DNA of 64,000 nucleotides from Bifidobacterium sp. ESL0790 (GTDB lineage: Bacteria > Actinomycetota > Actinomycetes > Actinomycetales > Bifidobacteriaceae). The notes under the pieces were generated by a model. That model saw only the letters and a program-made list of their open reading frames with translations, made no database searches and was not told where the DNA came from. Each line of letters starts with the position of its first letter. Position 1 is the stretch's first letter. Positions 10,099 to 18,737 of this stretch are shown piece by piece. The DNA lies in NCBI RefSeq assembly GCF_029395435.1, contig NZ_CP113915.1, forward strand, positions 434,001 through 498,000, in the 5' to 3' direction. Both the position numbers and the translations under genes were made by a program.

Positions 10099-12006
10099 AT
10101 GGGTCAGGATCAATCTTCGGTATTTGATCTCGCGGCGGTCGCCGCACAATCCAATGGGGGTAACAACGACCTGCTGCTGCCTCCCGCTCGTTTCATCGGC
10201 GATCCGCAAAAGCCAAGCAAGATGCCCTACAACAAGTACGTCGCCTATGACAAGCAGATTCCGTTCGATTACCCCGAGCGCACCTGGCCAAGCAAGCGGC
10301 TGCGTCGCGCCCCGCGCTGGTGCTCGGTCGACCTGCGTGACGGCAACCAGGCGCTGGTCAACCCCATGGATTCCGAGCGCAAGCTGCGCTTCTGGAACCT
10401 GTTGATGGCCATGGGCTTCAAGGAGGTCGAGGTCGGCTTCCCGTCCGCCTCCGACACCGATTATGATTTCGTGCGCATGTTGATCGAGCGCGAGCTCATC
10501 CCCGACGACGTCACCATCGTCGTGCTGACCCAGGCCCGCGAGCACCTGATTCGCAAGACCTACGAGTGCCTGCGCGGCGCCAAGCGCGCCATCGTGCACT
10601 TCTACAATTCGGTCTCCGTGCTGCAGCGCGAGGTCGTCTTCCGCAAAGACAAAGCGGGCATCAAGAAACTGGCGACGGATGCGGCCGAGCTTTGTAAGGA
10701 CCTTGAAGGCGACGCCGGCGACACCGACCTCTACTACGAGTATTCCCCGGAGTCCTTCACGGGCACCGAGCCGGATTACGCCGTCGAGGTGTGCAACGCG
10801 GTCATCGACGTCATCAAGCCGACGCCCGACCACAAGATGATCATCAACCTGCCGGCCACCGTCGAGATGACCACGCCGAACGTCTTCGCCGACGAGGTCG
10901 AGTACGTCTCCAACAACCTGAAGGACCGCGATTCGATCGTCCTCTCGCTGCATCCGCACAACGACGAGGGCATGGGCGTGGCCGCTACCGAGCTGGCCGT
11001 GCTGGCCGGCGCCGACCGCGTCGAGGGCTGCCTGCTCGGCAACGGCGAACGCACCGGCAACGTAGACCTCGTCACCCTCGGCCTGAACCTCCTGACCCAG
11101 GGCGTCGACCCGCAGATCGATTACTCCAACGTCCCCGAGATTCGCAAGACCGTCGAGTACTGCAACCAGATCGCCATCTCCGAGCGCCATCCCTACGCCG
11201 GCAACTTCGTGTTCACCGCCTTCTCCGGCTCGCATCAGGACGCCATCAAGAAGGGACTCGAGGCCCGTCAGGCCGCGGCCGAGCGTGCCGGGGCCAATCT
11301 CGACGACTTCGTGTGGCTCGTGCCTTACCTGCCCATCGACCCGAAGGACATCGGACGCAGCTACAAGGCCATCATCCGCGTCAACTCGCAGTCCGGCAAG
11401 GGCGGCATGGCCTACCTCTTGAAGACCAACCACAACCTCGACCTCCCGAAGCGCCTGCAGATCGAGTTCGAGAAGGTCGTGCAGAGCTACGCCGACAAGA
11501 CCGACAAGGAGGTCACCGACGACGAGATCTGGCGCCTCTTCAAGGACGAGTACCTCCCGGTGGAGGAGAACGGCGCGTTCGCGGCCAGCGAGGCCGTGGG
11601 CGACGAGGGCGACGAGAGCCTGGATTCGTGGGGCCGCCTGAGGCTGCTCAACGTCTCCGTCTCTTCGGGCGCCGACGGTTCCGACACCGTGCTCAAGGCC
11701 AAGCTGCTCGACCGTGGCGCCGAGCCTGGTGCAGACCCGATCGAGCGCGAGGTCTCCGGTGCCGGCAACGGCCCGCTCGACGCCTTCCTCAACGCGCTGG
11801 CCTCGATGGGCCTCGTGGTGAGCGTGATGGACTACGCCGAGCATGCGATGACCGCGGGCACCGACGCCATGGCCGCCTCCTACATCGAGTGCCAGATCGG
11901 CGGCGAGGCCAACGCGCGCATCATCTGGGGCGTGGGCATCGACTCGTCGATCACCACCAGCTCGCTCAAGGCGATTATCTCGGCCATCAACCGTTCGGAG
12001 CGCTGA
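10099..12006 (+). CDS. leuA: 2-isopropylmalate synthase
   Basis: The 635-residue protein condenses acetyl-CoA and 2-oxoisovalerate, the committed step of leucine synthesis. It is the long actinobacterial type, opening with KMPYNKYVAYDKQIPFDYPE and PRWCSVDLRDGNQALV. The metal and catalytic segments are VDLRDGNQ and LHPHNDEGMGVA. A DRVEGCLLGNGERTGNVDL loop follows. A C-terminal leucine-binding domain (about 520-630; GNGPLDAFLNAL) provides feedback control. ATG 10099 has AAAAGGAGGAG directly upstream; the GTG at 10096 lies within that site. It is monocistronic, ending at the terminator at 12106-12150. Confidence 0.96.
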   Translation: MGQDQSSVFDLAAVAAQSNGGNNDLLLPPARFIGDPQKPSKMPYNKYVAYDKQIPFDYPERTWPSKRLRRAPRWCSVDLRDGNQALVNPMDSERKLRFWNLLMAMGFKEVEVGFPSASDTDYDFVRMLIERELIPDDVTIVVLTQAREHLIRKTYECLRGAKRAIVHFYNSVSVLQREVVFRKDKAGIKKLATDAAELCKDLEGDAGDTDLYYEYSPESFTGTEPDYAVEVCNAVIDVIKPTPDHKMIINLPATVEMTTPNVFADEVEYVSNNLKDRDSIVLSLHPHNDEGMGVAATELAVLAGADRVEGCLLGNGERTGNVDLVTLGLNLLTQGVDPQIDYSNVPEIRKTVEYCNQIAISERHPYAGNFVFTAFSGSHQDAIKKGLEARQAAAERAGANLDDFVWLVPYLPIDPKDIGRSYKAIIRVNSQSGKGGMAYLLKTNHNLDLPKRLQIEFEKVVQSYADKTDKEVTDDEIWRLFKDEYLPVEENGAFAASEAVGDEGDESLDSWGRLRLLNVSVSSGADGSDTVLKAKLLDRGAEPGADPIEREVSGAGNGPLDAFLNALASMGLVVSVMDYAEHAMTAGTDAMAASYIECQIGGEANARIIWGVGIDSSITTSSLKAIISAINRSER

Positions 12007-12105
12007 GCTTTCAGGAGGGGATTCCCTTTCCGTCGTTGAGGCCTTGATTGGCTGGTGGCGGAAAGGATTCGTCCTGTCGATAATCCAAAGATAATTCAGA
12101 TACAT

Positions 12106-12150
12106 AAAGTGGTGGGCACCAACCCTTGAAAGGTTGGTGCCCACCACTTT
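12106..12150 (+). terminator. Strong hairpin terminator after leuA
   Basis: A perfect 19-bp stem (12106-12124 with 12132-12150) has a 7-nt loop and A-rich and T-rich ends. It can serve both leuA (plus) and the convergent PBP gene (minus). Confidence 0.85.
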
Positions 12151-12269
12151 GTTTGTGTGCTTGTGTCGGCTTGCTTACCTGTTAGGCCTTTGTACGGCTT
12201 ATCGGTTTGTTACGCTGGGCCTTTTGCCCGGCTTAACGCTTTACCGACAGCCTCCCCAGGACAACCCGC

Positions 12270-14549
12270 CTACTGCTGCGTGCCGCCGCCTCCGCCGCTG
12301 CTCGACCCGCCACCTGACGACTCGCCGCCGCCACCGCTGGAAGGAGCTTCGGGCGTGCTGGGAGTGGTCGTTCCGCCACCGGTGCCCGCGCCGCCGCTCG
12401 AGTTGCTGCTGGAGCCGCCGTTCGACTCGTTGGTGGATTCATAGTCCTGGCGCGTGTAGTTGTAGGAATGTGATCCGCCGGTGCTGCTGGAGCCACCGCC
12501 GGTGCCCCACGTGCCATCGGGCCCGCCGACCTTGCCGTTGTCTTTGGCCGTGGGGAACGCCTCGTTGGGCGTGTCGGCCAGCGACTGCTTCATGTATTGG
12601 GTGAAGAGGTGCACCGGGTAGTTGCTGCCTGTGCCATAGCGTCCAATCGCCGGCACCTCCTGCGGCGCGCCGTTCGCGTCCGGATCCCACATCGCGAAGA
12701 CGGTCACCTCGCTGGGTGAGAAGCCGGCGAAGCTGCCAGCTGTCCCGTCGTTGGCGGTGCCGGACTTGCCGGCCACGGTCTTGCCGATCCTCAGCGCCTC
12801 GGTGGCGGTGCCATACTGCACGGTGCCGGTCATCGCCTTGGTCACCAGCGCGGTGTCGTTGGCGTTGAAAACACGAGAGGTGTCGGTGGGCGCGCGGTAC
12901 ATGTCCGTGCCCTTCGGGTCCTTGACCGCGGAGACGATGTGCAGCGTCGGCTTGTTGCCCTGGTTGGCGATGGTGGAATAGGCCTGGGCGATGTCTTCGA
13001 CGTGCACGCCGTCGTTGCCCAGCACCGTGAAGGGGTTGTCGCCGGTGACGAGCTTCGGGTCCATGCCCGCCGCCTGCGCGGTCAGCGCCACCTTCTTGGC
13101 TCCCAAATGCTGCTGCAGGTCCATGTAGACGGTGTTGACCGAATTGGCTGTGGCATTGTAGAGGTTCGTGTTGCCGAAACTCTGGTTGCCGAAGTTCTGC
13201 ACCGGCTGCGTGATGTTGGTGTAGGTGCGCGGCGAATTGCCGTTGAACGTCGTGTTGAGGCTCACGCCCGCCTGCACGGTGGCCAGCAGCGCGAAGGGCT
13301 TCATGGTCGAGCCCGGCTCGTAGGTGGCCTGCGTGGCGTTGTTGAGCTGCTTGGTGAGGTAGTCGTCGCCGGCGTAGACGGATTGGATGGACCCGTCCTT
13401 CGGATTGACGCTCATCCCGCCGATCTGCACGCCGTCGGGCACGATGCCCGCGCCATCCTGCGAGGGGCTCGCCACCTTGAACATCAGGTCCTGCTTGTTC
13501 TTGTCGATGGTCGTGATGATCTTGTAGCCGCCGGTGTCGAGGTCGTCCCTGCTGAACGTCTGGTCTCGCGTGAGCTCGGCGCGCACCATCTCCAGCAGGT
13601 ATCCGTTCGGCCCGGCGTACGAGTTCTCCTGGGCTTGCGGCGATATGGTCTGCGGAGGTTGCGCGGCCTTGGCGTCGGCCCCGCTGATGAAGCCCTGGTC
13701 CCTCATCCTGCTGATCACGCGGGTGAAGCGCTGGTCGGCGCGTTTGGGGCTCACCGCCGGGTCCCAGGTCGACGGCGCCGGGATGATGCCCGCCAACATC
13801 GCCGCCTCGGGCATGGTGAGATCCTTGGCGTCCTTGTTGTAGTAGGCCTTCGAGGCCGCCTGGATGCCGTAGGCCCCACGTCCGAGATAAATGGTGTTCA
13901 TGTAGTTGCAGAGCACCTGGTCCTTGCTCTGCGTCTGCGTGATTTTGACGGCCAGGATCGCTTCGCGCAGCTTGCCGGAGTAGGTGTGGGTGTCGCCCAT
14001 GTAGTAGCGCTCGGCGTACTGCTGGGTGATGGTCGAGCCGCCCTGCCGCGCTCCGCCGGTCACGTTGTTGAGGAACGCGCGGGCGATGCCCTTGAGGTCC
14101 ACGCCCTTGTCCTTATAGAACGTCTGGTTCTCGGAGGCGACGATGGACTGGCCCACATATTTCGGCAGCACGTCGCAGCTGATGATCTCGCGGTTCTGCG
14201 TGGCGAAATGCCCCATCTCGGTGGTGCCGTCGGCGTAATAGACCGTCGTCTTCTCGGCCATGGCGATCTTCTCGGGCTGCGGCACATCGGTGGTTATATA
14301 AAGGTACGCGAACGCGGCGATGCCCGCCACAAGGCAGGTCAAAAAGATGCCGATGATCCACTTGAGCACGCGGTGGCGCTTCTTGGGCTTCAGCGCCTTC
14401 CTGCGCGGCCCGCGGGTGTTCGGGGGCATGGGAGGATTGCCCCGGCCGCCACGTTTGTGGGAGGTCGCGGTGTGTCTGGCGGAACGGCGTGGGCCGTGTG
14501 AGACGGAGCTCACAGAGCGTGCCGAACCCTTGCTTTTCCTAGAGGCCAT
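12270..14549 (-). CDS. Bifunctional penicillin-binding protein (GT51 transglycosylase / transpeptidase)
   Basis: The 759-residue class A PBP polymerises lipid II and cross-links peptidoglycan. It has a basic N-terminal cytoplasmic part (about 55 residues) and one membrane helix (WIIGIFLTCLVAGIAAFAYLY). The GT51 domain shows SENQTFYKDKGVDL and GGSTITQQYAERYYM. The transpeptidase shows the active-site SxxK (GSTMKP), SxN (NSVN) and KSGT. The last ~110 residues are Gly/Ser-rich and disordered. The start at 14549 fits a leaderless promoter (TACGGT 7 nt upstream) and begins MASRKSKG; an extension to 14597 is less likely. It is divergent from the inositol-phosphate synthase gene. Confidence 0.93.
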   Translation of the reverse strand: MASRKSKGSARSVSSVSHGPRRSARHTATSHKRGGRGNPPMPPNTRGPRRKALKPKKRHRVLKWIIGIFLTCLVAGIAAFAYLYITTDVPQPEKIAMAEKTTVYYADGTTEMGHFATQNREIISCDVLPKYVGQSIVASENQTFYKDKGVDLKGIARAFLNNVTGGARQGGSTITQQYAERYYMGDTHTYSGKLREAILAVKITQTQSKDQVLCNYMNTIYLGRGAYGIQAASKAYYNKDAKDLTMPEAAMLAGIIPAPSTWDPAVSPKRADQRFTRVISRMRDQGFISGADAKAAQPPQTISPQAQENSYAGPNGYLLEMVRAELTRDQTFSRDDLDTGGYKIITTIDKNKQDLMFKVASPSQDGAGIVPDGVQIGGMSVNPKDGSIQSVYAGDDYLTKQLNNATQATYEPGSTMKPFALLATVQAGVSLNTTFNGNSPRTYTNITQPVQNFGNQSFGNTNLYNATANSVNTVYMDLQQHLGAKKVALTAQAAGMDPKLVTGDNPFTVLGNDGVHVEDIAQAYSTIANQGNKPTLHIVSAVKDPKGTDMYRAPTDTSRVFNANDTALVTKAMTGTVQYGTATEALRIGKTVAGKSGTANDGTAGSFAGFSPSEVTVFAMWDPDANGAPQEVPAIGRYGTGSNYPVHLFTQYMKQSLADTPNEAFPTAKDNGKVGGPDGTWGTGGGSSSTGGSHSYNYTRQDYESTNESNGGSSSNSSGGAGTGGGTTTPSTPEAPSSGGGGESSGGGSSSGGGGGTQQ

Positions 14550-14556
14550 GGCAACA

Positions 14557-14562
14557 ACCGTA
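14557..14562 (-). promoter_or_regulatory. -10 box of the PBP gene, leaderless type
   Basis: TACGGT on the minus strand lies 7 nt before the PBP start codon. Confidence 0.45.
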
Positions 14563-14768
14563 ACCGTTGCCCCTGAGAAATCCCTAGGACGAAACATGTC
14601 ATATCAATGCCTTTTGACGAGTTCTTGGGCCTTATTTAGAGGGATTGTGAGCGTTTGCGAAACCCCGGTTTCGCGCTCGGATGATTCGTTCGTAGCGGAA
14701 AATATCACCACCTACTCGCGATTGGCACGCAAACGGGTTTTGGGAGTGCCCTTTTCGTTATTGGGGGC

Positions 14769-14774
14769 TACAGT
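14769..14774 (+). promoter_or_regulatory. -10 candidate for the inositol-phosphate synthase gene
   Basis: TACAGT lies 38 nt before ATG 14813, giving a leader of about 30 nt that contains the AAAGGAG ribosome binding site. Confidence 0.4.
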
Positions 14775-14812
14775 GGTGGAGTGGAATTCGCACGTTGAAT
14801 AAAGGAGTAGAT

Positions 14813-15955
14813 ATGAGCATTCGCGTGGCAGTCGCGGGCATTGGCAATTGTGCCTCGTCATTGATTCAAGGGGTGGAGTACTACAAGGACGCCAAGGACG
14901 ATGAGAAGATCCCTGGCCTGATGCATAACAACTTTGGTGGCTATCGCGTTCGCGACATCGAGTTCGTCACGGCGTTCGACGTCGACGCGCTCAAGGTCGG
15001 CAAGGACATCTCCGAGGCCATCGGCGCCTCCCAGAACAACACCTACAAGTTCTGCGACGTACCGAACATGGGCGTCGAGGTGCTGCGCGGCCCGACCTAT
15101 GACGGCCTGGGGGAGTACTACCGTCAGATGATCACCGAGTCCGACGCAGAGCCCGTCGACGTGGCCCAGGTCCTGAAGGACAAGAAGGTCGACGTTCTGG
15201 TCAGCTACATGCCCGTTGGCTCGGAAGAGGCGGACAAGGCCTACGCCCAGGCCGCGATGGATGCCGGTTGCGCCTTCGTCAACTGCCTGCCCGTCTTCAT
15301 CGCCTCCGACCCGGAGTGGGCGCAGAAGTTCCGCGACGCCGGCGTGCCGATCATCGGCGACGACATCAAGAGCCAGGTCGGCGCCACCATCACCCACCGC
15401 GTGATGGCCCGCCTCTTCGAGGACCGCGGCGTGCGCCTCGACCGCACCTACCAGCTCAACGTCGGCGGCAACATGGACTTCATGAACATGCTGCAGCGCT
15501 CGCGCCTCGAGTCCAAGAAGGTCTCCAAGACCCGCGCCGTCACCTCGATCGTGCCGCACGAGATGGAAGACCGCAACGTCCACATCGGCCCGTCCGACTA
15601 CGTGGCGTGGCTCGACGACCGCAAGCTCGCGTTCGTGCGTTTGGAAGGCACCACCTTCGGTGACGTGCCGCTGAACCTCGAGTACCGCCTCGAGGTGTGG
15701 GATTCGCCGAACTCCGCCGGCATCGTCATCGACGCCGTGCGCGCCGCCAAGATCGCGCTCGACCGTCACCTCTCCGGCCCGATTCTCGCGCCCAGCTCCT
15801 ACTTCATGAAGTCCCCGGCCGTGCAGCACGAGGACACCGAGGCCCGCCAGCTGGTGGAGAAGTTCATCGCCGGCGAGGTCGAGGCCGATGAGGCCCAGCT
15901 CGACGCCGACGTGAAGTCCGCCAAGGACAACGGCAAGGACGTCTGGCACGCCTGA
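14813..15955 (+). CDS. ino1: Inositol-3-phosphate synthase
   Basis: The 380-residue protein converts glucose 6-phosphate to myo-inositol 3-phosphate, the precursor of inositol lipids. It has an N-terminal NAD-binding motif ([20 protein letters not shown]) and the actinobacterial Ino1 core ([43 protein letters not shown]). Its length is typical of the actinobacterial branch. ATG 14813 has AAAGGAG 6 nt upstream. It is flanked downstream by a strong terminator and appears monocistronic. Confidence 0.95.
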   Translation: MSIRVAVAGIGNCASSLIQGVEYYKDAKDDEKIPGLMHNNFGGYRVRDIEFVTAFDVDALKVGKDISEAIGASQNNTYKFCDVPNMGVEVLRGPTYDGLGEYYRQMITESDAEPVDVAQVLKDKKVDVLVSYMPVGSEEADKAYAQAAMDAGCAFVNCLPVFIASDPEWAQKFRDAGVPIIGDDIKSQVGATITHRVMARLFEDRGVRLDRTYQLNVGGNMDFMNMLQRSRLESKKVSKTRAVTSIVPHEMEDRNVHIGPSDYVAWLDDRKLAFVRLEGTTFGDVPLNLEYRLEVWDSPNSAGIVIDAVRAAKIALDRHLSGPILAPSSYFMKSPAVQHEDTEARQLVEKFIAGEVEADEAQLDADVKSAKDNGKDVWHA

Positions 15956-15989
15956 GTCGCCTCTACGTTGACGAACTGAGCGATTTTAG

Positions 15990-16030
15990 AATCGCGGGCC
16001 CACAGCTTTTAAAGGCTAGGGCCCGCGATT
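15990..16030 (+). terminator. Terminator after ino1
   Basis: AATCGCGGGCCC (15990-16001) pairs perfectly with GGGCCCGCGATT (16019-16030). An inner AGC/GCT stem and a following GCTTT complete it. Confidence 0.8.
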
Positions 16031-16098
16031 GCTTTATACAGATGTAATTGATATTCTGAAATTCGGGTGATGGGGTGAGTCCCATCCCGAATCTCATT

Positions 16099-16160
16099 GG
16101 CCTCCCCGAAATAAGGGAGGCCAGTTGCTTTTCTGACTTGGCTACAGCGTTGTGGCCAAG
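16099..16160 (-). terminator. Two hairpins downstream of glf
   Basis: On the minus strand after the glf stop, a 9-bp stem (16137-16145 with 16152-16160, one G-T pair) is followed by a perfect 8-bp stem (16115-16122 with 16099-16106). They probably act as a tandem terminator, possibly in both directions. Confidence 0.55.
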
Positions 16161-16167
16161 TTGACTG

Positions 16168-17340
16168 CTACTTGCTCAGCAGCGGACCGACCTGCTTTTC
16201 GTAGGCGATGAGGGCGCTGTTGATGACCTGATGCATGTCGTAGTAGGCATAGGTGCCGAGGCGTCCGCCGAAAACGACCTGCGGCTCTTGCGCCGCCAGA
16301 TTCTTGTACTGCTGGTAGAGCTTCTGGTCGGCGACGGTGTTGATGGGGTAGTAGGGCTCGTCGTCGCGTCCGGCCGAGCGGCTGTATTCCTCCCAGACCA
16401 CGGTCTTGTCTGGGTTCTGCTGCTCGCGACGTTCGGGGTTGAAGTTCTTGAACTCGATGGCGCGGGTGTAAGGCACGTCAGCATCCACGAAGTTCATCAC
16501 CGGGCAGCCGAAGTGGTCGCCCTCGTCGTAGCGCTGCTCCTTGAAATCGACGGTGCGCCACTTGAGGTCGCCCAGCGAATAGTCGAAGTACTTGTCAACC
16601 GGGCCTGTGTAGACGATCGGCACGCGGCCGAGCAGCGCTTTCTTGTTCAGAGGCTGATTTTCGTCGAAGAAGTCGGTGCTGAGCGTGACGTGAATCTTCG
16701 GGTCGTCGATCATGCGCTGCATCCACGCGGTGTAGCCGTCCTTGGGCAGGCCCTCCCACGTGTCCTTGAAATAGTGGTTGTCGTAGGTGAAACGCACCGG
16801 AAGCCGCTTGATGATCGAGGCCGGCAGCTCGGCCGGGTCGGTCTGCCACTGCTTGCCCGTGTAGTTCTTGATGAACGCCTCGTACAGCGGCCGGCCGATG
16901 AGCTGAATGCCTTTGTCGTTCAAATTGCTTGGGTCGGTGCCGGCCAGTTCACCTGCCTGCTCCTTGATCAGTTCCTGCGCTTGAGCCGGGGTGTAATGAG
17001 CGTGGAAGAACTGGTTGATGGTCCCCAGGTTGATCGGCATGGGGTAGACCTCGCCGTCATGCGTGGCGTAGACGCGGTGCTGGTAGTCGGTGAATTCGGT
17101 GAAGCGGTTGACGTAGTCCCACACGCGTTTGTTGGAGGTATGGAAGAGGTGCGCGCCGTACTGGTGGATTTCCGCGCCGGTTTCCTTGTCCATATAGGAG
17201 TAAGCGTTGCCGCCGATATGCGGCCGGATGTCGATGATCTCGACGGTGTACCCGTTCTCCGCCGCCTGCTGCGCCACGGTGAGTCCGAAGAGTCCCGCGC
17301 CGACCACGACCAGGTCGGGCAGGTTCGTGTTGCTGGTCAT
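16168..17340 (-). CDS. glf: UDP-galactopyranose mutase
   Basis: The 390-residue FAD enzyme interconverts UDP-galactopyranose and UDP-galactofuranose for cell-surface polysaccharide. It has the FAD-binding motif VVVGAGLFGLTVAQQAA, the DIRPHIGGNAYSY loop, HQYGAHLFHTSNKRVW, the active-site loop RLPVRFTYDNHYF and the closing region GGRLGTYAYYDMHQVI. The start at 17340 is preceded by AAGGAACG; an ATG at 17361, preceded by GGAAAG, would add seven residues. No other polysaccharide genes adjoin it here. Confidence 0.95.
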   Translation of the reverse strand: MTSNTNLPDLVVVGAGLFGLTVAQQAAENGYTVEIIDIRPHIGGNAYSYMDKETGAEIHQYGAHLFHTSNKRVWDYVNRFTEFTDYQHRVYATHDGEVYPMPINLGTINQFFHAHYTPAQAQELIKEQAGELAGTDPSNLNDKGIQLIGRPLYEAFIKNYTGKQWQTDPAELPASIIKRLPVRFTYDNHYFKDTWEGLPKDGYTAWMQRMIDDPKIHVTLSTDFFDENQPLNKKALLGRVPIVYTGPVDKYFDYSLGDLKWRTVDFKEQRYDEGDHFGCPVMNFVDADVPYTRAIEFKNFNPERREQQNPDKTVVWEEYSRSAGRDDEPYYPINTVADQKLYQQYKNLAAQEPQVVFGGRLGTYAYYDMHQVINSALIAYEKQVGPLLSK

Positions 17341-17507
17341 TGTGCGTTCCTTGTCTGCCATTGCCACTTTCCAGATTCGACTGATTGTTCCTTGGGTTCC
17401 GGGCGCCAATCCCGCCGTGAACCAGGTCTTGCCGCTTTCATGCTACCCGTCGCCGCGCCCAGCCGCCGTGCCGCCCGCCGGCAACCCGCCTATATCGTGG
17501 GGTGGGG

Positions 17508-17513
17508 TATACT
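17508..17513 (+). promoter_or_regulatory. -10 box of the SRP RNA gene
   Basis: TATACT lies 7 nt before the 5' end of the predicted SRP RNA stem at 17521. Confidence 0.7.
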
Positions 17514-17516
17514 GGT

Positions 17517-17606
17517 TAAGCCTTCACGTGGCGTTATGTCACCCAAATCCCCCAGGGCAGGAATGCAGCAAGGGTAAGTGGCCTCTGTCGGGTGCGTGAA
17601 GGTTTC
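17517..17606 (+). ncRNA. ffs: Signal recognition particle RNA, small bacterial type (4.5S-like)
   Basis: The ends pair as CCTTCACG (17521-17528) with CGTGAAGG (17595-17602), extended by AA/TT. The apex holds the conserved SRP core: CAGGGCAGGAATGCAGCAAGG, with a GGAA tetraloop at about 17560-17563 and the asymmetric-loop bases AGCA on the 3' side. It binds Ffh protein for co-translational membrane targeting. A TATACT promoter lies directly upstream. The exact 3' end is uncertain by a few bases. Confidence 0.9.
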
Positions 17607-17693
17607 ACTTTATCCGCACGGCCGCGGGCGCGAAATCCTCTCTTCCTTTTACTCTTGTGGTATCTGATGAAACCGAAACGTCAAAGGAGCAAC

Positions 17694-18566
17694 ATGGTAT
17701 TGCATCGTGATCTGGGTCCCTTCGACACCACCGCCATCGGCTTGGGCGAGATGCCGCTGACCATCGAGAACAATCTGGGCGAGGCCAAGGGCATCGAGAC
17801 CATCCACGCCGCGCTCGACGCCGGATGCCGCCACATCGACACCGCGTGGTCCTATTACTGCTCCGGCGGCGAGGAGCAAACCGGCGAGAAGCTGGTCCGT
17901 CGCGCCATGGAGAGCTGGGATGGTCCAAAGGACGAAGTGACCATCGCCACCAAGGTCGGCCATTTCCGCAACTTCGCCGACGACGGCAAGACCCCGACCT
18001 GGGGCGTCAACGGCCAGCCCGAGCACCTGATCGAGGCCGGCAAGCAGTCGGCGCTCGCGCTCGGCGTCGACACCATCGACTTGCTGTATTTCCACCGCCC
18101 CGACCCGTCCGTTCCTTATAACGAGTCCATCGAGGCCATCAAGCAACTTTTGGATGAAGGTGTGGTCAAGGAGGCCGGCATTTCCAACACTTCGGTCGAG
18201 CAGATTGACATCGCCCGCGGCATTCTGGGCGATAAGCTCATCGCGGTGCAGAACCAGTTCTCGCCGACCTACCGTTCCACACAGGATACGCTTGATTATT
18301 GCGAGAAGCTGGGCTTGGCGTTCGTCTGCTGGAGCCCGCTCGGCGGCTACCGCAAGGCCAAGGACGAGACCAAGTACGACCCGTTCCGCGAGGTCGGCCG
18401 CTCCCATGGGGTGAGCCACCAGCAGGTCGTGCTTGCCTGGGAGCTGAGCTTGGGCAAGCACGTCTTCGTTATCCCCGGCGCCCACCGCCCGGAGACGATT
18501 CTCGACAGCCTCAAGGCCGGTGATCTCGAGCTCACCGCCGAGGAGCTTGCCAAGCTCAACGCCTGA
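17694..18566 (+). CDS. Aldo/keto reductase
   Basis: The 290-residue (beta/alpha)8 oxidoreductase has the family tetrad in order: Asp and Tyr in HIDTAWSYY, Lys in IATKVG and His in LLYFHRPDP. The C-terminal NADP-binding part has VIPGAHRPETI. The substrate cannot be deduced. ATG 17694 has AAAGGAG 6 nt upstream; the in-frame extension to 17592 runs through the SRP RNA region and is rejected. Its own terminator follows at 18606. Confidence 0.9.
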   Translation: MVLHRDLGPFDTTAIGLGEMPLTIENNLGEAKGIETIHAALDAGCRHIDTAWSYYCSGGEEQTGEKLVRRAMESWDGPKDEVTIATKVGHFRNFADDGKTPTWGVNGQPEHLIEAGKQSALALGVDTIDLLYFHRPDPSVPYNESIEAIKQLLDEGVVKEAGISNTSVEQIDIARGILGDKLIAVQNQFSPTYRSTQDTLDYCEKLGLAFVCWSPLGGYRKAKDETKYDPFREVGRSHGVSHQQVVLAWELSLGKHVFVIPGAHRPETILDSLKAGDLELTAEELAKLNA

Positions 18567-18605
18567 GCTTTTAGTCGTGTTTTGGTTGAGCAGCCAAATT
18601 AATAG

Positions 18606-18644
18606 ACGCGCGTGGAACGGTTCATCCTTTTCCACGCGCGTTTT
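18606..18644 (+). terminator. Terminator after the aldo/keto reductase
   Basis: ACGCGCGTGGAA (18606-18617) pairs perfectly with TTCCACGCGCGT (18630-18641), followed by TTT. Confidence 0.85.
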
Positions 18645-18725
18645 GCATCTTGATTCGGAACGGTTTCCGCCCAATTCAGTCGTATTTCCATTGTGATTGT
18701 GGCGTGGGCAGGGCTTCGTCGGTCT

Positions 18726-18731
18726 TAGACT
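18726..18731 (+). promoter_or_regulatory. -10 box of the U32 peptidase gene, leaderless type
   Basis: TAGACT lies 6 nt before GTG 18738, so transcription should start on the first base of that GTG. Confidence 0.5.
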
Positions 18732-18737
18732 GGAGTG

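Noticed and set aside
12939..14501. 520-codon plus-strand frame opposite the PBP gene
   Set aside because: Antisense shadow; the PBP frame has all catalytic motifs.
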